From positions 1-51,224 of the forward strand of contig NZ_JADYUM010000018.1 in NCBI RefSeq assembly GCF_021531815.1: a stretch of 51,224 nucleotides of DNA, in the 5' to 3' direction. Below, piece by piece: positions 16,561 through 25,087 of the stretch. The position numbers and the translations under genes are program-made. The notes beneath the pieces were generated by a model that had not been told where the DNA came from, ran no database searches, and was given only the letters and a program-made list of their open reading frames with translations. The first letter of the stretch is position 1. Each line of letters opens with the position of its first letter. This DNA is from Pseudoflavonifractor phocaeensis (GTDB taxonomy: Bacteria > Bacillota > Clostridia > Oscillospirales > Oscillospiraceae).

Positions 16561-18282
16561 ATGAAAATTGCAAACTTACAAATACAAAAGTTTAGGTCAA
16601 TAGACAACGCGACGATTACAATTGAACAAATATTAGCTGTTGTAGGTGCTAACAATGCGGGCAAGTCTCATTTTCTACGTGCACTAAATGCTTTTTTTAA
16701 TTACAATGATGAAAAAGAATCATTTCTAAGCCAAGACCATGTATATAGTCTTCGTTCTCGTCCAAAGATTACAGTAACTTTCACTGACATCCAGCCCGAG
16801 GATCAGATAAACCCTGATTATATTTACGACGATTCCCTTACAATACGTTTTACGTACAGATGGGATAGAAAAACTCCTTCTTATGATATTATTAAAGCAC
16901 ATCATGCACAAACAATTAGTGTTGACCAATTTGAATCCCTAATTAGCCATTTTCGTTATATATACGTTCCGATTGTTAGAAATTACGAAAGTGCAATTTC
17001 TGGAGACGGGGGCATAGCATATGGTCTTTTAAAATCTATATTCCAGCATCAAGTTGCCAATAGAAATACTATTCAGCCTTTGGTTGATCGCTTAACCGAC
17101 AAGATAAAAAATACAGTTTTCAAGTCAGCTCTTAATAGCATAAAGCAGTATTATCCATTAGGAAATGCAGACTTCGCTATACAAGCTGTGAATAACGAAG
17201 TTGTGGATTTGATCCTCCGCTCAGTTTCCTTGTTTTTGTCTGAAAATACTCAAAGCAATGAAATTAACAACTGCGGAAGTGGAATTCAAAGTGCAGTATA
17301 TTTTGCGATTTCTATGGCAGTAGCAATTGAGGATAATATAAACTATTTAGTTGGCATAGAAGAGCCAGAACTCAATATGCATCCACAAGCACAGCGGCAA
17401 CTTATTGAAACATTAAAAAATCCAACGAAGTATCCTAAAACTCAATTTATTTTAACAACTCATTCGACTGTTATAATCGATAAACTTGGCCACACGTCAA
17501 TAGTATTATGTCGCAAGAGCAAAGTTCCTGGCAGAGACGTTGTCACAACAGCAACACAAATTTTGCCGAATTTTTGGGAGAAATATAGTTTCAGCCAAGA
17601 GCGATATTACAATTTTTACCAATACAAAAACAGCGATTTCTTTTTTAGCAATTACATCATCATAACAGAGAGTCCTACTGACTGTAATATTATTGCTGCG
17701 TTGCTTTCGAAATGTAATATTGATATAGAAACTAGAGCAATATCTTTAATACCTGCTGATGGAGAAAAAAGCATTAAGTATCCATATGCTCTGGCAAAGG
17801 AACTTGGGATTCCTTTTATCTGCATTGTTGATAGGGATGTATTCCTGCCATATTCAGAGAATAGTCGAAAAGAAAGTTTAGGGGAAGATGGAATACCGCA
17901 ATACCGTCCCGTCAAAAAGGAATCTTCACCAATCTATGATTTATTGAAGCAACATGATTTAGATCAGGTCGTTAATTCTTTCATAAATAATAAATATGAT
18001 GAAGTACTAGAACTACTGCATCCGTATCATATCGTATGTATGCGGTATGCAATTGAAGTTGATTTAGCGGTATGCACCTCATATTGCAACGCGATTTGTG
18101 ATGTCCTTGAATTACCTGAAGAAAACAAAACCACAGCGTTTTTACTGAAAAAAAGAAGCAATCGCATTAAGGATTATGATGTGATCACTGCTACTTTTAA
18201 TATGGTGCCAACAAAGAATCTTCCCAAATCTTACAAACGGATTATCGCCTGTGTAAGAGAAATGATTAGAAACAACACATGA
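16561..18282 (+). CDS. OLD-family ATPase / TOPRIM nuclease
   Basis: A 573-residue anti-phage-type nuclease. The N-terminal ABC-like ATPase has Walker A GANNAGKSH (about 30-38), Walker B GIEEPELNMH (about 264) and the H-loop TTHST. The C-terminal TOPRIM domain has the catalytic Glu in IIITESPTD (about 369) and the DxD motif as DRD (about 423). The size and order match OLD class proteins, including GajA of Gabija, but no UvrD-type helicase follows, so it is a solitary OLD gene or one of another subtype. GAGGAGG precedes the ATG. It is strongly AT-rich compared with the core. Confidence 0.88.
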   Translation: MKIANLQIQKFRSIDNATITIEQILAVVGANNAGKSHFLRALNAFFNYNDEKESFLSQDHVYSLRSRPKITVTFTDIQPEDQINPDYIYDDSLTIRFTYRWDRKTPSYDIIKAHHAQTISVDQFESLISHFRYIYVPIVRNYESAISGDGGIAYGLLKSIFQHQVANRNTIQPLVDRLTDKIKNTVFKSALNSIKQYYPLGNADFAIQAVNNEVVDLILRSVSLFLSENTQSNEINNCGSGIQSAVYFAISMAVAIEDNINYLVGIEEPELNMHPQAQRQLIETLKNPTKYPKTQFILTTHSTVIIDKLGHTSIVLCRKSKVPGRDVVTTATQILPNFWEKYSFSQERYYNFYQYKNSDFFFSNYIIITESPTDCNIIAALLSKCNIDIETRAISLIPADGEKSIKYPYALAKELGIPFICIVDRDVFLPYSENSRKESLGEDGIPQYRPVKKESSPIYDLLKQHDLDQVVNSFINNKYDEVLELLHPYHIVCMRYAIEVDLAVCTSYCNAICDVLELPEENKTTAFLLKKRSNRIKDYDVITATFNMVPTKNLPKSYKRIIACVREMIRNNT

Positions 18283-18521
18283 ATATGGTCTATCCTGTAA
18301 CCCTGTTTAACCTTTGAGATGGCAGCCTGAATAGTAATCAGACGGGCAATAGATTTGTGGTGCCCGTGGTGCTGGAATGGTGCCAGATGCTCATGTGACT
18401 CGTATAATATCAATCTTTGTGAAAAAGTGACGCAGTATAAAAAGTGTGAATTTTGGCTCTATTCCTGATATTTAACGTCACAATTTGAGGCTCTATATAA
18501 GCACCTTCTTTCTGTTATTTC
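18283..18521. other. Gene-free end of the island
   Basis: This AT-rich stretch lies between the OLD stop and the tRNA copy. A minus-strand frame (18231-18413) overlaps the OLD gene and lacks a ribosome binding site. I see no supported gene, and no integrase. Confidence 0.5.
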
Positions 18522-18578
18522 CCTCGAAATCAGGTTGTCCGCAAGGGCACGTGGGTTCGAATCCCACCGTCTCCGCCA
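18522..18578 (+). other. 3' part of tRNA-Ser(CGA), putative attachment site
   Basis: From the anticodon loop (CTCGAAA) onward the sequence is a proper tRNA-Ser 3' half: anticodon-stem 3' strand TCAGG, a long variable arm, T arm GTGGGTTCGAATCCCAC, acceptor strand CGTCTCC, discriminator G and encoded CCA. The 5' half is missing: the bases before the loop cannot pair with TCAGG. A tRNA cut at the anticodon loop is a standard crossover scar of tyrosine-integrase elements. The intact gene should lie beyond the left edge. Confidence 0.8.
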
Positions 18579-18579
18579 C

Positions 18580-18618
18580 GTCGTCGCAAGCTATATATCG
18601 CTTGCGACGACTTTTTTT
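18580..18618 (+). terminator. Terminator of the original tRNA-Ser gene
   Basis: GTCGTCGCAAGC (18580-18591) pairs perfectly with GCTTGCGACGAC (18600-18611) and is followed by seven T residues. Confidence 0.92.
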
Positions 18619-18725
18619 AAAAATCATCGTGCGCTCATTCCGCTGCGGCTCCTCTCCAAACCAAACCCGCTGCGTTGGGCTTCGGCTTGGCTATGATATT
18701 GGCCGTCAAAATAGAATCCGCACAC

Positions 18726-18762
18726 AAGAGGCCTTCTCCACCTTAGCCGGAGAAGGCCTCTT
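18726..18762 (-). terminator. Hairpin terminator after the LysR gene
   Basis: A perfect 14-bp stem (AAGAGGCCTTCTCC with GGAGAAGGCCTCTT) lies 33 bases past the minus-strand LysR stop. The T run is short. Confidence 0.7.
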
Positions 18763-18794
18763 ATTTGATCGTTTACAAATAGATCCGCCCCGTT

Positions 18795-19706
18795 TTACTG
18801 TGCGGAAAAATGATCCTTGAAGTAATCCAGAAACAACCGCAGACACCGGGAGGTATACCCGGCGCTGTTCCACAGAAGGATAGGCGTGGTGGCGGCATTG
18901 ATACCCGCCACCCGTTTCAGATGCACCTGCCGGCATCGCAGCAGGTGAAAAATATCCTCCGGAATGTAACAGGCCGCCAGTCCTGCACAGGTCATCATCA
19001 GCGAGGAAAGCGCGCCGTTACATTCGTAAATGGCGTTGAGGCTGAATCCCTTCCGCATACACTCGTTTTGCAGCATAGCGTTATAGTCCCAGTTCCGGTA
19101 TTCCCAATTCAGCGCGCCGATCTGGGCGCAAAAGGGAAGCCCCTTCAATTCTTCTATCTGGATCACATCCCGCTCAGGGCAGGGGTCCATATTCTCATGG
19201 ACGGCCAGGACCAGAGACTCCTCTTTCATCACCATATAGGGAAAATTCCCCGTTTCCGACATCGGAGAGCGAAGAAAGGCCACGTCGATCGTGCCTTTTT
19301 GCAGGCTGATGAGCAGTTCGCTCGGGAGGCTGGGCTCGATATAAAAATTCACATTGGGATACCGCTTCCGAAAGCCCTCCACGCCTTTGGCAAAACAGGG
19401 AATGGCTGTATAGATCGTGCCCACGCTGATCTTTCCCCGCACGCCGGCCTCCGCCTCCTGCACCGCCTCCATGGTGTCCCGCATGTCGCTCAGCAGGGTC
19501 TTGCTCCGGGAGTAGAGGATCTCCCCCGCGTTGGTCAATTCCACTCCCCGGTTTGTGCGGACAAAGAGCTTGGCCCCCATCTCCTCCTCCAGCAGGGAGA
19601 GTTGCCGGCTCATAGGCGGCTGGGACACAAAAAGGCGTTTGGCCGCCTGGGTAATGTTCTTGGTTTCCGCAATTGCCACGAAGAATTCCAATTGTCGCAA
19701 ATTCAT
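18795..19706 (-). CDS. LysR-family transcriptional regulator
   Basis: A 303-residue regulator. The N-terminal winged helix-turn-helix is typical (MNLRQLEFFVAIAETKNITQ, AAKRLFVSQPPMSRQLSLLE). The remainder is the two-lobed effector-binding domain (about 90-295). It is transcribed away from the oxidoreductase and TRAP transporter genes. LysR regulators usually control the divergent gene in response to a small molecule, so it most likely senses the substrate of that pathway. GC content is core-like, so it lies outside the island. Confidence 0.93.
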   Translation of the reverse strand: MNLRQLEFFVAIAETKNITQAAKRLFVSQPPMSRQLSLLEEEMGAKLFVRTNRGVELTNAGEILYSRSKTLLSDMRDTMEAVQEAEAGVRGKISVGTIYTAIPCFAKGVEGFRKRYPNVNFYIEPSLPSELLISLQKGTIDVAFLRSPMSETGNFPYMVMKEESLVLAVHENMDPCPERDVIQIEELKGLPFCAQIGALNWEYRNWDYNAMLQNECMRKGFSLNAIYECNGALSSLMMTCAGLAACYIPEDIFHLLRCRQVHLKRVAGINAATTPILLWNSAGYTSRCLRLFLDYFKDHFSAQ

Positions 19707-19894
19707 AATTTTTCCCCATTTTAACGCCGCAAATTCTGCAATACAAAAATTGAATTGCCACTCAAAAGTTTTTGATATTTTACATTATAGCAAAAGGACG
19801 TTACAATGACAACAACCAAAAAATGTGCACAGTTTTTCTGGGACGGAGGCGGCCGGTCCGGCCGGTCTTTATCAAAGAGAAAGGAAGTTGCAGC
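19707..19894. promoter_or_regulatory. Divergent control region between lysR and the oxidoreductase gene
   Basis: An AT-rich stretch (about 19740-19800) separates the two divergent genes. A possible plus-strand promoter is TTGAAT, 17 bases, TGATAT. LysR sites are expected here, but I cannot pick a single T-N11-A box with confidence. Confidence 0.35.
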
Positions 19895-21859
19895 ATGACT
19901 CCTTATCCAAATTTGTTCTCTCCGGTCACGATCCGTGGAAAAAGGATCCGCAACCGGATCGAATCATCCCCCATGGGCCACAGCGGTTCCATCCCGCTGT
20001 ATACCCGGGAGGCACAGGAATTGTATCGTGGTTTTGCCAAAGGAGGCGCCGGAATCGTCACATTAGGCGAGGCCGGCGTCGATTCCTATACGGATGACTG
20101 TCACCCCTCCATGCCTCATCTGGACAACCCGGACATTCTTCCTTCCCTGACCCAGACAGTGGACGCCGTCCACATGTGGGGCGCCCTGGCATCGGTGGAA
20201 CTGAACCACTCAGGCAACCGTTCCAATCCAAAATTTGTGGCCCCGGGATACCACATCATGGGCCCCAGCGCCATGACCAACCTATATGGCGCTCCGGTCG
20301 TGGAAATGGACGAGGCCATGATGGACCGTATCGCAGACAAATTCGCTTACGCAGCCTACCTGGCCCAATTCGCCGGCATGGATATTGTAAACATCCACGG
20401 CGGTCACGGGTGGCTGCTTGGGCAGTTCCTCTCAGACTTGGACAACCACCGGACGGATGAATATGGCGGCTGTCTGGAAAATAAAGCCAGATTTCCCCTG
20501 ATGGTCATCGACCGCATCCGCCAAAAATGCGGAAAGGACCTGATTATCGAATTCCGGCTCAGCGGCGACGAGACGCTGGAGGGCGGCATCACCCCGGAGG
20601 AGACCGTGGAGCTGGCCAAACTGCTGGACGGGAAGGTGGACATTATCCACGTGTCCGCCGCCACCTTCCACACCACCGACACCGTCTGCCGGATGCTCCC
20701 CACCGTGTTCACTCCCAGAGGCTGCAACACGGACATCGCCGCCCGGATCAAAGCGGTGGTCAAACACTCCCTCGTCTCTGTGGTGGGCGGTCTGAACGAC
20801 CCGGACATCATGGAACAGACTTTAGCCCAGGGGAAGGCGGACCTAGTGGTAGCAGGACGCGCGTTTCTGGCCGACCCCGATTTCCCTCAAAAGGCCAAAA
20901 GCGGCCAGGCTGACCAGATCATCCACTGCATCCGCTGCACCAGCTGCATGAGCGCAGGTTTTATCCCCCATGTACCCTTTGCCTCCGGCGTACTCCGCTG
21001 CTCGGTCAATCCCACTTTAGGCCGCGAGTTTGAGACCAGCCACAGGGAGGGAGCCGCTCCCTCTCCCAAAAAGGTGCTGGTGGCCGGCGGCGGTCCCGCC
21101 GGCATGGAGGCCGCCCTGACCGCTGCGCGCCGGGGACACCAAGTGGTCCTGTGCGAAAAGTCAGACCATTTGGGTGCAAACCTGTACTACGCGGACGCCA
21201 TTTCCTTTAAAGATGACCTGGTGGCCTTCCGCCGGAGCCTGATCGCCAACGTGGAACACCAGCAGGGGCTCCGGGTCCGGCTGAACACGCCGGTGACCCG
21301 CGATGTGATCGCACAGGAGAAGCCCGACGCACTGATCGCCGCCTGCGGCGCGGTTCCGGTCATCCCACCCATTCCCGGCGTGGAGGGTCCCAATGTCCAC
21401 CATGTGACCGACCTATTCCAGAAGGGGCTGCGGCCTGGCCGGCGTATCGTGATGATCGGCGGCGGGCAGGCAGGCTGTGAAGAAGCGCTGGCGCTGGCCG
21501 ACGAGGGACACACCGTCACCATTGTGGAGATGCAGCCCGAGCTGGCCCACGAGGCCTACTTTATCCACTGGAAACACATGCTGCGCAAGATCGCGGAGCA
21601 CCCCGGGATCGCGGTCCTGTGCAGCACCCAGGTGAAGGAAATTGGTCCGGAGGGCGTGACAGTAACCAGTCCCGACGGCACCGGGCAGGTGCTGCCTGCG
21701 GATACCGTCCTCATCGCCGCCGGTATGAAGGGCAACGACGCCATGCTGGCAGAATGGGAGGCCCTGGTGCCCGAACTGCGCGTCATCGGTGATTGCGCCC
21801 ACGCCGCCCGGATCATGGAGGCCATGCGCACCGGCTACTGCGCCGGCTATACAGTTTGA
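19895..21859 (+). CDS. NADH:flavin oxidoreductase, old yellow enzyme / 2,4-dienoyl-CoA reductase type
   Basis: ATG 19895 with AAAGGAAG upstream gives 654 residues, the usual size of this three-part family (FadH, BaiCD, BaiH). Residues 1-370 are the FMN-binding TIM barrel; the substrate loop reads HGGHGWLLGQFLS and continues with HRTDEYGG. The 4Fe-4S motif is CIRCTSC...RCSVNP (about 348-377). Two Rossmann folds for FAD and NAD(P) follow (VLVAGGGPAGMEAALTA; RIVMIGGGQAGCEEALAL). It should reduce an activated C=C bond in an anaerobic pathway. The position of the family's usual HGY Tyr is Trp, as in some Clostridia subgroups. A TRAP transporter lies 82 bases downstream, suggesting an imported unsaturated carboxylate as substrate. 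Confidence 0.88.
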   Translation: MTPYPNLFSPVTIRGKRIRNRIESSPMGHSGSIPLYTREAQELYRGFAKGGAGIVTLGEAGVDSYTDDCHPSMPHLDNPDILPSLTQTVDAVHMWGALASVELNHSGNRSNPKFVAPGYHIMGPSAMTNLYGAPVVEMDEAMMDRIADKFAYAAYLAQFAGMDIVNIHGGHGWLLGQFLSDLDNHRTDEYGGCLENKARFPLMVIDRIRQKCGKDLIIEFRLSGDETLEGGITPEETVELAKLLDGKVDIIHVSAATFHTTDTVCRMLPTVFTPRGCNTDIAARIKAVVKHSLVSVVGGLNDPDIMEQTLAQGKADLVVAGRAFLADPDFPQKAKSGQADQIIHCIRCTSCMSAGFIPHVPFASGVLRCSVNPTLGREFETSHREGAAPSPKKVLVAGGGPAGMEAALTAARRGHQVVLCEKSDHLGANLYYADAISFKDDLVAFRRSLIANVEHQQGLRVRLNTPVTRDVIAQEKPDALIAACGAVPVIPPIPGVEGPNVHHVTDLFQKGLRPGRRIVMIGGGQAGCEEALALADEGHTVTIVEMQPELAHEAYFIHWKHMLRKIAEHPGIAVLCSTQVKEIGPEGVTVTSPDGTGQVLPADTVLIAAGMKGNDAMLAEWEALVPELRVIGDCAHAARIMEAMRTGYCAGYTV

Positions 21860-21941
21860 ATGCCGGCATGATAAAGAAGACGTTTGACCGCATCCCGCGG
21901 AAGAATAAGATTGTTCCATACATCAAAAGGAGGAATTTTGA

Positions 21942-22997
21942 ATGAAAAAGATGCTTTCTCTGGTCCTGACCTTGGCCTTGGCCCTGACTCTGTCCGGCTG
22001 TGCGGGCAGCAACAGCAGCGGCAACGCCGGCGGCGGTTCCTCCGCCTCCCAGTCCGGCAGTTCCTCCGGCGAGACCATGACCATCAAGCTTGCCACCATC
22101 GGTCCCGAGACCGGCACTGTCATGGCCGAGGCGGAACACGTTTTGATGGACTATATTGAGACGGCCAGCAACGGCGCCATCCAGGTGGAGTACTTCCCCA
22201 ACGGCGCCCTGGGCAGCGACCTGGACCTGGCGGAGGGCCTGTCCAACGGCTCCATCCAACTGGCTACGCTGGGCACCTCCGTCCTGACCTCCTACACCGA
22301 TAAGATGGGTATTCTGGATATGCCCTTCCTGTTCACCAACAGCGATTCCGCTCTGAAGGCGCTGAATGAGGGCGAGCTTGGCACCATTCTGGCGGACGCC
22401 ATGGATGGGACCGGCATCCGCTTTTCGGAGGGCAACTGGTGCTTCGGCGGCTACCGCGGACTGAGCAACAGCGCCCACACCATCCGTACCCCTGATGACA
22501 TGAAGGGACTGAAGATCCGCGTGATGGAGAGCCCCATTTTCATCGACAGCTTCACCCTGCTGGGCGCCAACCCCACTCCCATGGCCTTCGGCGAGCTGTT
22601 TACCGCCCTTCAGAACAAGACGGTGGACGGTCAGGACAACGACCCCTCTCTGACCTACACCTGCAAGTTCTACGAGGTACAGGGCTACTATACCGACCTG
22701 GAGCACATCCTGACCGTGAGCAACATGTTCATGAGCGAGAGCTGGTATAACAGCCTCAGCGACGACTATAAAGCCATCATCGACGAAGCTTGCCGCCAGT
22801 TCGCCGAGTACAGCACCGAAAAGGGCCTGGAGTCCTACGAGGAGAACCTGAAGCTGCTGGAGGACGAAGGCGTGGAGGTCACCCGGCTCACCGACGACGA
22901 GCGCAAGCAGTTCAAGAACGCTATCATCAGCATGTACGATTCTTACATCGAGACCATGGGCCAGGAGATCTTTGACGCCGCCCAGGCCTATAACTGA
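21942..22997 (+). CDS. dctP: TRAP transporter substrate-binding lipoprotein (DctP family)
   Basis: A 351-residue extracytoplasmic solute receptor. It has a lipoprotein signal (hydrophobic core then LSGC at about 20-23) and a Ser/Gly-rich tether. The DctP fold shows IKLATIGPETG, YFPNGALGSDLDLAEG, and MKGLKIRVMESPIF with the conserved Arg that binds the substrate carboxylate. A consensus AGGAGG precedes ATG 21942. It is the first gene of a dctPQM set and is separated from dctQ by a strong hairpin. The substrate is probably an organic acid; its identity cannot be read from sequence. Confidence 0.92.
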   Translation: MKKMLSLVLTLALALTLSGCAGSNSSGNAGGGSSASQSGSSSGETMTIKLATIGPETGTVMAEAEHVLMDYIETASNGAIQVEYFPNGALGSDLDLAEGLSNGSIQLATLGTSVLTSYTDKMGILDMPFLFTNSDSALKALNEGELGTILADAMDGTGIRFSEGNWCFGGYRGLSNSAHTIRTPDDMKGLKIRVMESPIFIDSFTLLGANPTPMAFGELFTALQNKTVDGQDNDPSLTYTCKFYEVQGYYTDLEHILTVSNMFMSESWYNSLSDDYKAIIDEACRQFAEYSTEKGLESYEENLKLLEDEGVEVTRLTDDERKQFKNAIISMYDSYIETMGQEIFDAAQAYN

Positions 22998-23018
22998 GCA
23001 CATTCTTTCAGTCCCTGG

Positions 23019-23049
23019 CGTGCCTGCGGCATTCCCCGCCGCAGGCACG
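23019..23049 (+). other. Intercistronic stem-loop between dctP and dctQ
   Basis: A perfect 12-bp stem, CGTGCCTGCGGC with GCCGCAGGCACG, has a 7-base loop and no T run. Its position after a binding-protein gene suggests mRNA stabilisation or partial termination, giving more receptor than permease. Confidence 0.7.
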
Positions 23050-23080
23050 GCTGAATATCACAGGAGGAGGGGACCCTGAC

Positions 23081-23587
23081 ATGAAAAAACTGATTTCCAT
23101 TTATAACAAGCTGGAAGAATACTTTTTGGTCTACAGCATGATCCTGATGGTCATCGTGGTGTTCATCCAGGTGATCTGCCGCTACATTCTGAACAGCTCC
23201 CTGAGTTGGAGCGAGGAGCTGGTCCGGTACATCTTCGTCTGGCAGGTATGGCTGGGCGCCAGTCTCGGCATGCGGATCAACGAGCACATCCGGGTGGACA
23301 TGTTTGTGAAAAAGCTGCCTGAAGCAGCCCAGAAAGTTCTGGACCTGCTCATCATCTTGCTGCTTCTTTGGTTCTATGGCTTTTTGATCCTGTATGGCTT
23401 CCGGTATCTCCAGAGCGTCATCGCCAAGAATATGACCTCCACCGCCCTCCAGATCCCGCTGGCCTATGTGTACGCCTCCCTTCCCATTGGCTCCCTGGTA
23501 ATCGCCATCCGCTATGTGGCGCTGTTTCTCCAAAAAACGGCCGCACTGTTCCGCGGTCCGTCCGGGAAAGGAGGGGATTCTCTGTGA
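23081..23587 (+). CDS. dctQ: TRAP transporter small permease (DctQ family)
   Basis: A 168-residue protein with four predicted membrane helices, and the conserved SLSWSEELVRYIFVWQVWLG followed by GASLGMRINEHIRVDMF that defines the DctQ family. AGGAGGAGG precedes the ATG. Its TGA overlaps the GTG start of dctM (GTGA at 23584-23587). Confidence 0.92.
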   Translation: MKKLISIYNKLEEYFLVYSMILMVIVVFIQVICRYILNSSLSWSEELVRYIFVWQVWLGASLGMRINEHIRVDMFVKKLPEAAQKVLDLLIILLLLWFYGFLILYGFRYLQSVIAKNMTSTALQIPLAYVYASLPIGSLVIAIRYVALFLQKTAALFRGPSGKGGDSL

Positions 23588-24852
23588 ACGGCGCATTGAT
23601 CCTGTTTGTTCTATTCTTTATTCTCATCATTCTGGGCGTCCCCATCGGATATTCCATCGGCATTTCCTCGCTGATCGCGATCTTGGCCGCCGGGATCAAC
23701 CCCGTCGTCTTTATCACCAGTTCGCTGGCGGGCAGCAACTCCTTCACCCTGTTGGCGGTCCCCTTCTTCATGCTGGCCGGCAACCTGATGGCCACAGGCG
23801 GCGTGGCCAAACGTATCGTCAACTTTGTCAACAGCTTTTTCGGTTATGTGACCGGCGGTCTGGCTATCGTGACCACGGTGGCCTGCATGTTCTTCGGGGC
23901 CATTTCCGGCTCCGCCGTGGCTACCACCTCCGCCATCGGCTCTTTTATGATCCCGGAAATGGAAAAACATGGATATGACCGGGATTTTGCCGCCACTCTG
24001 ACCGCGTCCGCAGGTTCCGTAGGCGTTATTATTCCTCCTTCGGTGCCCTTCGTCATCTATGCCGTGGCGGTGAACGCCTCCGTCAAGGACCTGTTCATTG
24101 CCGGCGTGGTACCCGGTATCATGATGGGCGTAGCCATGATCATCATCTGCATCATCACCGCGCGGAAGGAGGGCTGGCACGGCAATACGGGCCGTCCCTC
24201 CCTGGCTAACGTATGGAAAACGTTTAAAGAAGGCTTTTGGGCTCTGCTGATGCCTGTCATCATCCTGGGCGGCATTTACGGAGGCATTTTTACCGCCACA
24301 GAGGCCAGCGTCGTGTCCGTGGTATACTGTGTCTTCATCAGCATGTTCGTCTACAAGGAGATGGACTGGAACGGCCTGTACAAAACCGTACGGGATATGG
24401 TGGGGCTGAGCGGCGTGACCATGTTCATGATGGGCTTTGCCAACGCATTCAGCTATTACCTTACCATGGAACGGATCCCCAACGCCATCGCCGAGGTGTT
24501 CCTCCGGATCAGCGACAACCCCATTATCATTCTGCTGCTGATCAATGTACTGCTGCTGATTGTGGGCTGCGTGGTGGACAACATCCCCGCCACCATCATT
24601 CTGGCGCCCATTCTGCTGCCCGTGGTGGAGCAGCTGGGGATGTCCCCCATCACCTTCGGCGTCATGCTGACGATGAACCTGGCCATCGGCTTTGTGACTC
24701 CTCCTTACGGCATCGACCTCTTTGTGGCCAGCGCCGTCTCCGGCGTCCCCATCGAAAACATGTGCAAGCGGGTGCTGCCCTTCATCGCCGCCCTGCTGAT
24801 CGTTTTGATGCTGATCACATATGTGCCCTGGTTTACGCTGTTCTTGCTGTGA
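23584..24852 (+). CDS. dctM: TRAP transporter large permease (DctM family)
   Basis: The GTG at 23584 is coupled to the dctQ stop and preceded by AAAGGAGG, giving 422 residues, the family's normal length. About 12 hydrophobic segments are visible, with signature pieces GAISGSAVATTSAIGSFMIP, ASAGSVGVIIPPSVPFVIY and LAIGFVTPPYGIDLFVAS. It is the Na+-coupled transport subunit. A frame extending upstream of 23584 lies inside dctQ and is not used. Confidence 0.92.
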   Translation: MNGALILFVLFFILIILGVPIGYSIGISSLIAILAAGINPVVFITSSLAGSNSFTLLAVPFFMLAGNLMATGGVAKRIVNFVNSFFGYVTGGLAIVTTVACMFFGAISGSAVATTSAIGSFMIPEMEKHGYDRDFAATLTASAGSVGVIIPPSVPFVIYAVAVNASVKDLFIAGVVPGIMMGVAMIIICIITARKEGWHGNTGRPSLANVWKTFKEGFWALLMPVIILGGIYGGIFTATEASVVSVVYCVFISMFVYKEMDWNGLYKTVRDMVGLSGVTMFMMGFANAFSYYLTMERIPNAIAEVFLRISDNPIIILLLINVLLLIVGCVVDNIPATIILAPILLPVVEQLGMSPITFGVMLTMNLAIGFVTPPYGIDLFVASAVSGVPIENMCKRVLPFIAALLIVLMLITYVPWFTLFLL

Positions 24853-24908
24853 CGGCGTTCATGGGCTCCCCGGCACCAGACGCCGGATGACAATTTCAGA
24901 ATCATCAA

Positions 24909-24941
24909 GGGCCCTCCGTCCGTAAAACAGGCGGAGGGTCC
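24909..24941 (+). terminator. Probable terminator after dctM
   Basis: GGGCCCTCCG pairs with CGGAGGGTCC (one G-U) around a 13-base loop, followed by a weak T-rich stretch, 57 bases past the dctM stop. Confidence 0.6.
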
Positions 24942-25087
24942 TCCGTGTTTCCCATTTCTCCTCCATTCAACGAGAATTTCTTTCCTTTCCATGGAAGTAA
25001 CAGCCAAAACGTGCTATACTAACCATAATTCTTATTGTGCCGTTTACATGGCGGCTACACTTTCTGATACGGTTGGAGGCTGCGGAT

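Larger units (their letters stand above)
1..18578. mobile_element. Probable integrated genomic island, right end at a tRNA-Ser copy
   Basis: The stretch left of 18578 is visibly AT-richer than the rest and carries accessory content: a repeat-rich surface protein, a sensory operon, remnants of a conjugative element, a McrBC-like pair, an OLD nuclease and small regulators. It ends exactly at a copy of the 3' part of a tRNA-Ser gene, the usual target of tyrosine integrases. The intact tRNA and the integrase are not in the window, so the left end is unknown and several nested elements are possible. The boundary at 18578 is well supported. That everything back to position 1 belongs to one element is inference. 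Confidence 0.5.

Noticed and set aside
16561-18282. A Gabija system
   Set aside because: The OLD protein is GajA-like, but no GajB-type helicase gene is adjacent.
18231-18413. 60-codon minus-strand frame rich in His near the island end
   Set aside because: It overlaps the OLD gene's 3' end, has no ribosome binding site and no recognised family. It could be a decayed fragment, but I cannot support it.
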